Below, in pieces: positions 6,855 through 12,449 of a stretch of 12,449 bases of DNA (position 1 is its first letter; the number at the start of each line of letters is the position of its first letter). Source of the DNA: an uncultured Lachnospiraceae bacterium (GTDB taxonomy: Bacteria; Bacillota_A; Clostridia; Lachnospirales; Lachnospiraceae); the NCBI GenBank assembly GCA_947175285.1, contig CAMWMM010000090.1, forward strand, positions 1 through 12,449, written 5' to 3'. The notes beneath the pieces are model-generated. The model was not told the origin of the DNA, did no database searches, and saw nothing but the letters and a program-made list of their open reading frames with translations. A program made the translations under genes and the position numbers.

Positions 6855-6878
6855 GAGGTTTACATCAAGTGGTTTATT
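6831..6878 (-). terminator. Intrinsic terminator of the three-gene membrane operon
   Basis: The arms 6859-6878 and 6836-6854 pair over about 19 bp with one bulge and one mismatch or wobble around a 4-nt loop. On the reverse strand the stem ends in a T-rich run (6837-6831). It stands 32 nt beyond the stop codon at 6910. The inner eight pairs (GATGTAAA / TTTACATC on the reverse strand) are perfect and overlap the -35 of the LytTR promoter, so the same bases may also serve as an operator. Confidence 0.82.
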
Positions 6879-6909
6879 TATAGAAGTAAGAGGTTTGTTT
6901 TCGGAACTG

Positions 6910-7632
6910 TTAATCTTTTACCTTGAATATTTTATCGACAATCATTATCAGAATGGTGCCGAGAACAAGTGCGGTTAATGCTCCGATGCCAAACCGTATC
7001 AGCATAACGAGAAAAGAATGGCTTTCATTCCACTTGTCATTGATACAATAGAAGATTCCGTCCGTGAAAACATCATATTCTTCGCACAAATCTTCAATTT
7101 TGTGAAGCGCTTCACTGCTTGCGGATATTTTTTGTCCAATCGGAAGGGTAACTTTTTTCCCGGCTTCCAGCTTTAGCGCATAATCTCTTGGCATCTGTGC
7201 CAGAATATAGGATTCATCAGGCAGTTTTATAATGTAATATTCCCCATAGTCGCCGAAAAAATCGAACGCCGTATCGCTTACGGCCGGACGCGACCGTACA
7301 CGTCCCCGCCTGGAAGTGCTGTAGGCGGAAACCCATGTATTGCGGACACCGATTCCGGTAGGTATAATGGCAGTCGGTTCGATTGTCATCAGATTTAAAT
7401 AGGTGTCATCCCATGTCTGAATGTTTTCAATACGGGGGATATCGTCTGCCGCAGGCATTCCGATACAGTCCGCTATCAAAAGATCTTCCGCCATAGCCAA
7501 TGTGACAGGTTCTTCTTTGCCGCGCAGAATGGATTCGATACCGAAGTCCCTACCAACAAGAACGGCAACAATTAACGCAATGATAACTGCAATAAACTCT
7601 AAAAATTTTACAAATTTTTCTTTCATAATCAC
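6910..7632 (-). CDS. Hypothetical membrane protein with central ectodomain
   Basis: A 240-residue protein I do not recognise. It has one membrane segment near each end (about 9-27 and 208-232), both flanked by charged residues, and a central domain of about 175 residues that is probably outside the membrane. The centre holds a basic patch, SRRGRVRSR (107-115), followed by an aromatic segment, FDFFGDYGEYYIIKLPDES (123-141), and two cysteines (C183, C196). The start is GTG at 7632: it overlaps the upstream gene's stop in GTGA, and AAGGG lies 8 nt upstream, whereas the ATG two codons later is too far from that site. It is the last gene of the three-gene operon and is followed by a terminator. 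Function unknown. Confidence 0.72.
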   Translation of the reverse strand: MIMKEKFVKFLEFIAVIIALIVAVLVGRDFGIESILRGKEEPVTLAMAEDLLIADCIGMPAADDIPRIENIQTWDDTYLNLMTIEPTAIIPTGIGVRNTWVSAYSTSRRGRVRSRPAVSDTAFDFFGDYGEYYIIKLPDESYILAQMPRDYALKLEAGKKVTLPIGQKISASSEALHKIEDLCEEYDVFTDGIFYCINDKWNESHSFLVMLIRFGIGALTALVLGTILIMIVDKIFKVKD

Positions 7633-8081
7633 ATACCAATCCCTTGATTATTCATCATATTTTCCCACGCCTCCAATAAAGGACGGAAAGATTCATAGGA
7701 AAAGTTATAATATGACTTCGGACATTCTTCTCCTCGTACCTGTAGAAAATCCGTAATTTCCACTTGCCTGCTGCTGCAGCGCGGGCATTCAAATACCTCA
7801 ACTTTGCAGGCGCGCTGTCCGGTAGGAATCTGCTGTTTGTCCATGATGGGCATCATATGGGTGCGAAGATAGTTCTCCGCATCGCTATAGACATCCCCGA
7901 AAGAAACCGGAATAAGGAATAAATACGGGTATCGAGAAATCTTCGGAGCTGCCGCTTTGCACTTCAGGCAGGTGGTTTTTCCGCTCTTTTCCCGGATATA
8001 ATTCCGGATAAAAGAAATAAGGAATAAAATAACGGCAACAAATACAACTAGAACGATAATGCCTGGTATGTAATAACTCAT
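7629..8081 (-). CDS. Hypothetical membrane-anchored zinc-ribbon-like protein
   Basis: A 150-residue protein with one strong N-terminal membrane segment (about 6-26), a basic stretch and a soluble domain. Two CxxC pairs, CLKC (C38, C41) and CPRC (C99, C102), are about 58 residues apart and could together bind one zinc ion in a split zinc ribbon. C92 and C120 are further cysteines. Positive charges after the membrane segment (RNYIREKSGK) suggest the ribbon is cytosolic. It overlaps both neighbours by 4 nt (ATGA upstream, GTGA downstream), so production of the three proteins is probably coupled and they may form a complex (inference). No known family was recognised. Confidence 0.72.
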   Translation of the reverse strand: MSYYIPGIIVLVVFVAVILFLISFIRNYIREKSGKTTCLKCKAAAPKISRYPYLFLIPVSFGDVYSDAENYLRTHMMPIMDKQQIPTGQRACKVEVFECPRCSSRQVEITDFLQVRGEECPKSYYNFSYESFRPLLEAWENMMNNQGIGM

Positions 8082-8686
8082 CTTGCACCTCTGGATTCAG
8101 CAACGCTCTTTGCTGCGAGCAGAAGTTCTACAAAAGCATCCGCTTTCGATACGGCTTCTGCGCCGATACCGGATTTTAAGTTGACCATACGGTTAGATAA
8201 TAAAGTGTACATTGTAATCTTTTTACCGTCTAAATCGAAAACAAAGCGAACGCCGGTCATCATAGAAGCAAGCGTCTTGGGATAGGCAATGCGGGATGCA
8301 TTGAAAATCTGGATTTTCAACGGATTATATGCGGAAATAAACCCAATCATACCGTTTTCTACGTCAATGAGCAGCATACCGGCTCTGCCAGTAAAACTGC
8401 TGTTGAAATGGTATGGAAGTGAATTAACGTTCTTAGCGGTATTTTTTACAAATATAGATGTAAAATTACCCCAGGCAACCAACATTAACAGGATAATCCA
8501 TACTACAAATGCGAATCCGACGCTCATTGCCAGAACGAATTCGATATCGAACGGGTTTCCCTTCGCCATGTCTGCCAGTCCCATGCCGAGAGCAGCGATA
8601 AACGGAAGACCGATGCCGGCTCCTAATAAAAGCAGCCAGAAAAAGCCTCCAAAGCGTTGAAATTTTTCAGTTTCTTGATTGTTCAT
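8078..8686 (-). CDS. Hypothetical two-TM membrane protein with possible PH-like domain
   Basis: A 202-residue protein with a short polar N-terminus, two hydrophobic segments (about 14-36 and 49-72) and a soluble C-terminal domain of about 120 residues. That domain contains MLLIDVENGMIGFISAYNP (104-122), VRFVFDLDGKKITMYTLLSN (146-165) and a final helix SKADAFVELLLAAK (180-193). Alternating beta strands closed by one helix suggest a bacterial PH-like fold; this is a fold guess, not a family match. First gene of the operon, with a strong AGGGGAG site 9 nt before the ATG and a clear promoter. Function unknown. Confidence 0.72.
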   Translation of the reverse strand: MNNQETEKFQRFGGFFWLLLLGAGIGLPFIAALGMGLADMAKGNPFDIEFVLAMSVGFAFVVWIILLMLVAWGNFTSIFVKNTAKNVNSLPYHFNSSFTGRAGMLLIDVENGMIGFISAYNPLKIQIFNASRIAYPKTLASMMTGVRFVFDLDGKKITMYTLLSNRMVNLKSGIGAEAVSKADAFVELLLAAKSVAESRGAR

Positions 8687-8722
8687 AACTAATATCTCCC
8701 CTCTGATTTAATAACGTTTTAT

Positions 8723-8751
8723 ATTATAGCATTGAGCATTTGTTTCGACAA
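8723..8751 (-). promoter_or_regulatory. Predicted promoter of the three-gene membrane operon
   Basis: On the reverse strand TTGTCG (8751-8746) and a perfect TATAAT (8728-8723) are exactly 17 nt apart, giving a start near 8716 and a leader of about 30 nt before the ATG at 8686. The -35 lies inside one copy of the 14-bp direct repeat at 8737-8786. Confidence 0.7.
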
Positions 8752-8786
8752 TATATAATTAGCAAGGAATATCATTTGTTTAGACA
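8737..8786. repeat. Pair of 14-bp direct repeats across the membrane-operon promoter
   Basis: CATTTGTTTCGACA (8737-8750) and CATTTGTTTAGACA (8773-8786) differ at one base, 36 bp apart start to start. One covers the -35 of the membrane operon; the other runs across the stop codon of the AraC-type gene. They could be sites for a regulator of the operon, or a chance duplication. Confidence 0.5.
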
Positions 8787-9628
8787 GCGCCGTGTTCGGT
8801 CCGCCACTGCCGCGGTGAGATTCCATATACATTTTTAAATGCTCTGGAGAAATGCAGCTGATTTGGGTATCCGACTGCATTTCCGATGTCTCCGACGGAC
8901 AGACGGGTAAGTTTTAAAAGCTCCGTTGCTTTCACCATGCGGTAGGAAATCAGGAATTCCTGTGGGGATTTTCCTGTGTTTTCCCGAAAAATTTTCCCGA
9001 AGTAGCTTCTGTTAAGACCGCAGCAGGAAGCAATATCCTCAACGGAAATATCATTCTGGAAATTCTGTTCAATAAAAGAGAAAGCTTCCTTAATATAGAA
9101 GTCACGCAAGCTGTTTCCTTTATTGATTTGAGCCGAAGTAGAGGAACGCACAAGGTTGTCTATAAACAGATACAAATGCCCGATGAGATGGAAAGGGGAT
9201 TCTTCTTTATGGTTTACAATGTAAAGCATTTCGTCTTTCATTTTTTCAGACAGGTCTTTATAGTGTGCTTTATAGAGCGGATTGTCTACGCTGAGACCTG
9301 TTAAATCAATAGTCTCTTTGGCGCGCAGTCCGTCAAATTCAATCCACACATATTCCCATGGAATTTCGTTATCCGCAATATAGGTGCATATCTGATGTGG
9401 GAAGAGCATGAACCCCTGCCCGCTTTTAATCTGGTATTTGATAGATTCACCTTTTGCGTTATTGGCATATAAAGTGCCTGTGCCGGAAAGACAATAATGG
9501 AAGAGATAGTGATTTCTGGCAGCCGGACCAAAAGAGTGCGACGGGTCGCATTGTTCCCAGCCGAACTGGTACAATCCCAAATCGACAAAATTTTCACGTG
9601 GAAAAACGGAAAAAATGACTTCGCTCAT
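8780..9628 (-). CDS. AraC family transcriptional regulator (MsmR-like)
   Basis: A 282-residue cytosolic regulator. The N-terminal part (about 20-150) is a cupin-like sugar-sensing domain (RNHYLFHYCLSGTGTLY, then GQGFMLFPHQICTYIAD). The C-terminal 100 residues hold two helix-turn-helix motifs: DISVEDIASCCGLNRSYFGK, and LSVGDIGNAVGYPNQLHFSR followed by the signature FKNVYGISPRQWR. The start is ATG at 9628 because GAGGTGAT, an almost complete anti-16S match, places GAGG 8 nt before it. The in-frame GTG at 9637 and ATG at 9634 sit in or against that site. It is divergent from the sugar ABC transporter genes, the usual position for their activator, and probably senses the imported sugar or a derivative (inference). 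Confidence 0.93.
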   Translation of the reverse strand: MSEVIFSVFPRENFVDLGLYQFGWEQCDPSHSFGPAARNHYLFHYCLSGTGTLYANNAKGESIKYQIKSGQGFMLFPHQICTYIADNEIPWEYVWIEFDGLRAKETIDLTGLSVDNPLYKAHYKDLSEKMKDEMLYIVNHKEESPFHLIGHLYLFIDNLVRSSTSAQINKGNSLRDFYIKEAFSFIEQNFQNDISVEDIASCCGLNRSYFGKIFRENTGKSPQEFLISYRMVKATELLKLTRLSVGDIGNAVGYPNQLHFSRAFKNVYGISPRQWRTEHGAV

Positions 9629-9653
9629 GAGCATCACCTCATATCTTTTTTCT

Positions 9654-9659
9654 ATTATA
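9654..9659 (-). promoter_or_regulatory. Predicted -10 of the AraC-type gene
   Basis: Reverse-strand TATAAT lies 25 nt before the chosen ATG at 9628. No convincing -35 is found 16-18 nt further upstream, so the promoter may be weak or regulated. Confidence 0.4.
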
Positions 9660-9683
9660 TCTGAAAATATACCAAAATGCTAG

Positions 9684-9774
9684 ATGACTTCAAGTAAATG
9701 ACATAAAAACAGCATTAAGGCATAAAATATATAAAATGACGCTATTTATTAGTCGCATAATGGTATGTTAGAAT
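9684..9774 (+). promoter_or_regulatory. Promoter and possible operator region of the sugar ABC transporter operon
   Basis: An extended -10 (TG at 9766-9767, then TAGAAT at 9769-9774) lies 31 nt before the binding-protein ATG. The -35 position is poor (TTATTA), as expected for an activator-dependent promoter. Upstream, ATGAC occurs in the same orientation at 9684-9688, 9698-9702 and 9736-9740, and GCATAA-like words at 9712, 9720 and 9755; these are candidate half-sites for the divergent AraC-type protein. Site assignment is tentative. Confidence 0.45.
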
Positions 9775-9805
9775 GGTTTTACCAAGAAAGGGAAGGAGAA
9801 AGACT

Positions 9806-11080
9806 ATGAAAGGAAAAAGGATAAAATGCCTGGAACTGACATTATGCTGTATTGGTGCGGCATTTGCGGTTCAAGGATGCGGGGCTTCTTCAAACGATGG
9901 AAAAATTGAAATTGAAATCGTGCAGTATAAGCCGGAAGCGGCAAATTACTTCAAAACGGTAGAAGATGAATTTAACGCTTCACATGACGATATTCATTTG
10001 ACGATAAGCTCCCCCAATGATGCAACAACCATTTTAAAAACAAGATTTATCAGAGAGGACTATCCGGATATTATAGGGATTGGCGGGGATATCAATTATT
10101 CCTATTTCGTGGATGCGGAGATTCTTGCGGATGTTTCGGATTATGACGGGATGAAAAATATCAATCAGGGATATCTTGATATTGCCGAATCGTTAGAGTT
10201 AGTCCCGGTAGACGGAACGTATATTATACCGTATGTGGCAAATGCGGCGGGTGTTCTGTATAACAGAGATATGTTTGAAGAACATGGCTGGGAGATTCCG
10301 GAGACATGGGATGAAATGATTGCTTTATGCGAAGAGATTCAGACAGAGGGTATTCTTCCATTTTATTTTGGTTTTAAAGACACATGGACGTGTCTGGCAC
10401 CCTGGAATGCAATGGCGGTAGCGCTTGCGCCTGCAGATACGGCAAAACAGGTAAACAGGGGTGATACTACTTTTACAAATGAATATAGGGAATTATCAGA
10501 GAAATTTTTACAGCTTCTGCCATACGGACCGGAAGGACCGTTTGCATATGGTTATAACGATGCCTGTACGGCTTTTGCAAGAGGGGAATCCGCGATGTAC
10601 ACCATCGGAAGTTATGCAACTCCTCAGATTTTGTCCGTGAATCCGGATATGAATATAGATTCCTTTGTTATGCCTGCAAGTGATAACAAGGATGATAGGA
10701 CGCTCAACTCAGGAATCGATTTGGGATTCTGCGTAATGGCGGAGTGCGAGAACAAAGAAGCTGCATATGAAGTTTTAGATTTCCTTTATGCAGATGAGAA
10801 CATACAGAAATATATTGATGCGCAAAATGCGGTTCCCTGTAAAACAGGTAATTTCACACTTTCTTCCATGCTGGACGGCATGAGCGCTTTTATTGAAGCA
10901 GGAAATATGACAGACTATCAGGATCACTATTATCCTTCTGAAATGTCAGTAGACGCACTGTTACAGACTTTCTTAATTGAGCAGGATGTCGATGCTTTTC
11001 TTTCGACATTTGACACAAACTGGCAGCGTTATAACAGAGATATTATTCGTATGGTAAAAAAGTATGAGGGAAAGGAGTGA
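9806..11080 (+). CDS. Sugar ABC transporter substrate-binding lipoprotein
   Basis: A 424-residue extracellular solute-binding protein (family 1 type) that captures a sugar and delivers it to the two permeases encoded downstream. Its N-terminus is a lipoprotein signal: basic MKGKRIK, a hydrophobic core and the lipobox AVQGC, with lipidated C25. The mature part shows typical features: EIEIVQYKPEAANYFKTVEDEFN near the start in two strands and a helix, VPVDGTYIIPYVANAAGVLY, and YNRDMFEEHGWEIPETWDEM in the hinge region. The start is ATG 9806, with AAGGAG 7 nt upstream. An in-frame ATG at 9773 overlaps the -10 element and would be outside the transcript. First gene of the operon. Substrate unknown; oligosaccharide or disaccharide is likely from the family. 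Confidence 0.93.
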   Translation: MKGKRIKCLELTLCCIGAAFAVQGCGASSNDGKIEIEIVQYKPEAANYFKTVEDEFNASHDDIHLTISSPNDATTILKTRFIREDYPDIIGIGGDINYSYFVDAEILADVSDYDGMKNINQGYLDIAESLELVPVDGTYIIPYVANAAGVLYNRDMFEEHGWEIPETWDEMIALCEEIQTEGILPFYFGFKDTWTCLAPWNAMAVALAPADTAKQVNRGDTTFTNEYRELSEKFLQLLPYGPEGPFAYGYNDACTAFARGESAMYTIGSYATPQILSVNPDMNIDSFVMPASDNKDDRTLNSGIDLGFCVMAECENKEAAYEVLDFLYADENIQKYIDAQNAVPCKTGNFTLSSMLDGMSAFIEAGNMTDYQDHYYPSEMSVDALLQTFLIEQDVDAFLSTFDTNWQRYNRDIIRMVKKYEGKE

Positions 11081-11089
11081 AGCCAAACT

Positions 11090-11962
11090 ATGAAAAATGA
11101 AAATGACAGAAAACGAACATTTATGCTGATTACAATTCCGATTTTGGCGCTGTTTATCTGCTTTAATACGATTCCGTTAATTCGCGGTGTGATTTACAGC
11201 TTTACCAATTTCAAAGGTTTTGGTAAATACGACTGGGTCGGTTTCAGAAACTACATGGATTTATTTACTGACGCACGTGTCGGAAAATCATATTTATTTA
11301 CGATTAAACTGGCAATTGTATCAACTGTTGTTGTAAATGTCCTCAGTCTGATATTGGCGCTTGGGTTAAACGGTAAAATACGTGCGAAAGGATTTTTCCG
11401 TGGGGCATATTTTTTACCCAACATATTAGGTTCACTGGTTGTAGGTTATATCTTTAATTATTTCTTTACTTATATTCTGCCGGCATTGGCAGATATGATG
11501 GGAATTACTTCTCTTAGCACCAGCATTCTTTCCAGTCCGAGTAAAGCATGGATTGGCGTTATGATTGTGTGTGCATGGCAGGCGGTTGCGATGAATACGA
11601 TTATCTATATTTCAGGATTGCAGACGGTGCCGGAGGATGTATACGAGGCAGGAGGTCTGGACGGTGCGACCGGATGGAAGCAGTTCCGTTATCTGACTTT
11701 CCCGTTAATAATACCGTTCTTTTCTATTAATATGGTGCTTTGCGTCAAGAACTTCCTGATGGTATTCGACCAGATTATGGCTTTAACAAAAGGCGGTCCG
11801 GCACAAAGTACGGAATCCATTTCCTACCTGATTTATAATAACGGTATGGCAGGAGGACAGTTCGGCTTCCAGAGTGCAAACGCAGTTGTATTCTTTATTG
11901 TAATTGTCGCTATTTCAGTGGCGCAGATGAAATTTTCCGGTTCAAAGGAGGAGCAGTTATGA
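11090..11962 (+). CDS. Sugar ABC transporter permease, MalF/UgpA type
   Basis: A 290-residue inner membrane permease with about six membrane segments, beginning with a short charged N-terminus and a first segment at about 12-34. The cytosolic EAA loop that contacts the ATPase is seen at 186-206 (EAGGLDGATGWKQFRYLTFP, matching EAAxxDGA...F..i.lP). The gene starts 10 nt after the binding-protein stop; AAGGAG lies 12 nt before the ATG, a rather long spacing. It overlaps the next permease gene by 4 nt (ATGA), as expected for a heterodimer made in equal amounts. No ATPase gene is visible; such transporters often share a distant MsmK-type ATPase. Confidence 0.94.
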   Translation: MKNENDRKRTFMLITIPILALFICFNTIPLIRGVIYSFTNFKGFGKYDWVGFRNYMDLFTDARVGKSYLFTIKLAIVSTVVVNVLSLILALGLNGKIRAKGFFRGAYFLPNILGSLVVGYIFNYFFTYILPALADMMGITSLSTSILSSPSKAWIGVMIVCAWQAVAMNTIIYISGLQTVPEDVYEAGGLDGATGWKQFRYLTFPLIIPFFSINMVLCVKNFLMVFDQIMALTKGGPAQSTESISYLIYNNGMAGGQFGFQSANAVVFFIVIVAISVAQMKFSGSKEEQL

Positions 11963-12449
11963 AAAACACATCACAAGCTTTCAAAGCAAATAAGACTGCA
12001 ATGGTGCTGTTGATTCTCGGTCTTTCTACGATTATTTTTCCGTTGTATCTGACCGTTGTCATCGCTTTCAAACAGCCCTCGGAAATGACGAACAGTATCA
12101 GCGGTATTTTATCTCTGCCAAAGACATGGAGTCTGAGTAACTTTAGAGAAGCAATGCGGGTAACGGATTTCTGGAACTCCCTGCGGAACAGTCTGGTGAT
12201 TTCCGTGCTGACTGTTGTGTTATCCATTTTGATTCATTCCCTGATGGGATATACTTTAGGAAGAAACAAAAAAAGCAAGTTTTATAATTTCGTGTATCTG
12301 TTTATTGTCAGCGGTATGTTCGTGCCATTTGCCATTTTGATGATGCCTTTGGCAAAACAGACAGCAGAGCTTGGACTTGCGAACTGGTTTGGTGTTATAC
12401 TGTTATATGTAGTATTTTATATGCCGATGAATGTCATGCTCTATTCGGG
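11959..12449 (+). CDS. Sugar ABC transporter permease, MalG type (5' part, cut by window)
   Basis: 163 codons are visible and the frame is open at the right edge. The protein opens MKNTSQAFKANKTAMVLLIL, with a first membrane segment at about 14-36, then the extracytoplasmic loop typical of MalG-type permeases (LSLPKTWSLSNFREAM, 51-66) and further membrane segments near 77-97, 110-130 and 143 onward. FVPFAILMMPL (about 120-130) matches the conserved 'iP.....pl' stretch of this family. The EAA loop lies beyond the edge. Its ATG overlaps the first permease stop in ATGA and has a strong AAAGGAGGAG site. Confidence 0.92.
   Translation, partial: MKNTSQAFKANKTAMVLLILGLSTIIFPLYLTVVIAFKQPSEMTNSISGILSLPKTWSLSNFREAMRVTDFWNSLRNSLVISVLTVVLSILIHSLMGYTLGRNKKSKFYNFVYLFIVSGMFVPFAILMMPLAKQTAELGLANWFGVILLYVVFYMPMNVMLYS

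Noticed and set aside
9629..9637. GTG/ATG starts at 9637 and 9634 for the AraC-type gene
   Set aside because: They lie within or against the GAGGTGAT ribosome site that serves the ATG at 9628.
9773..9805. Upstream ATG (9773) for the binding protein
   Set aside because: It overlaps the predicted -10 and would break the normal lipoprotein signal layout; ATG 9806 has AAGGAG at 7 nt.
11910..12227. Minus-strand open frame of 105 codons
   Set aside because: It is antisense to the two permease genes and shows no family features.

Overview
The window looks like a chromosomal segment of a low-to-moderate GC Gram-positive anaerobe of the Clostridia, most likely Lachnospiraceae (inference). The signs are strong AGGAGG-type ribosome sites, sigma-A-like promoters, a LiaF-like/LytTR envelope module, a 7TM hybrid histidine kinase, a FlxA-like protein and an AraC-controlled lipoprotein-dependent sugar ABC transporter. 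No transposase, integrase, tRNA, rRNA, phage gene or CRISPR array is visible.

Layout. (1) 1-1140, minus: a NUDIX hydrolase of ADP-ribose pyrophosphatase type, followed at once by a DUF2971 protein that is cut by the left edge and probably starts at a TTG hidden from simple ATG calling. (2) 1141-1343: a divergent promoter region with a perfect 14-bp inverted repeat. (3) 1344-3908, plus: a membrane hybrid histidine kinase with a C-terminal receiver. (4) 3908-3971: four 16-bp tandem repeats that start on the kinase stop codon, with a degenerate copy inside the kinase's last codons. They sit upstream of the promoter of (5) a FlxA-like coiled-coil protein (4055-4834), which ends at a bidirectional terminator. 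(6) 4882-6773, minus: an operon of LytTR regulator, LiaF-like membrane protein and DUF4097-type beta-solenoid protein. Its predicted promoter overlaps the terminator hairpin of the next operon. (7) 6910-8686, minus: three tightly overlapping genes for small membrane proteins of unknown function (two-TM with a possible PH-like domain, TM plus zinc-ribbon cysteines, two-TM with a central ectodomain). (8) 8780-9628, minus: an AraC/MsmR-type regulator, divergent from (9) a sugar ABC transporter operon (9806 to right edge): lipoprotein binding protein, MalF-type permease, and MalG-type permease cut by the right edge.

How the genes fit together. Regions 6 and 7 form a continuous minus-strand block of six envelope-type genes in two transcription units, plausibly an envelope-sensing module in which a LytTR regulator takes the place usually held by LiaR. 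Region 9 is a classical carbohydrate import system whose regulator is encoded divergently. The NUDIX-DUF2971 pair is translationally close and may act in nucleotide metabolism or stress; nothing in view proves a defence role. The best candidates for undescribed biology are the three-gene membrane operon, the LytTR-LiaF-DUF4097 operon, and the tandem dyad repeats before the FlxA-like gene.
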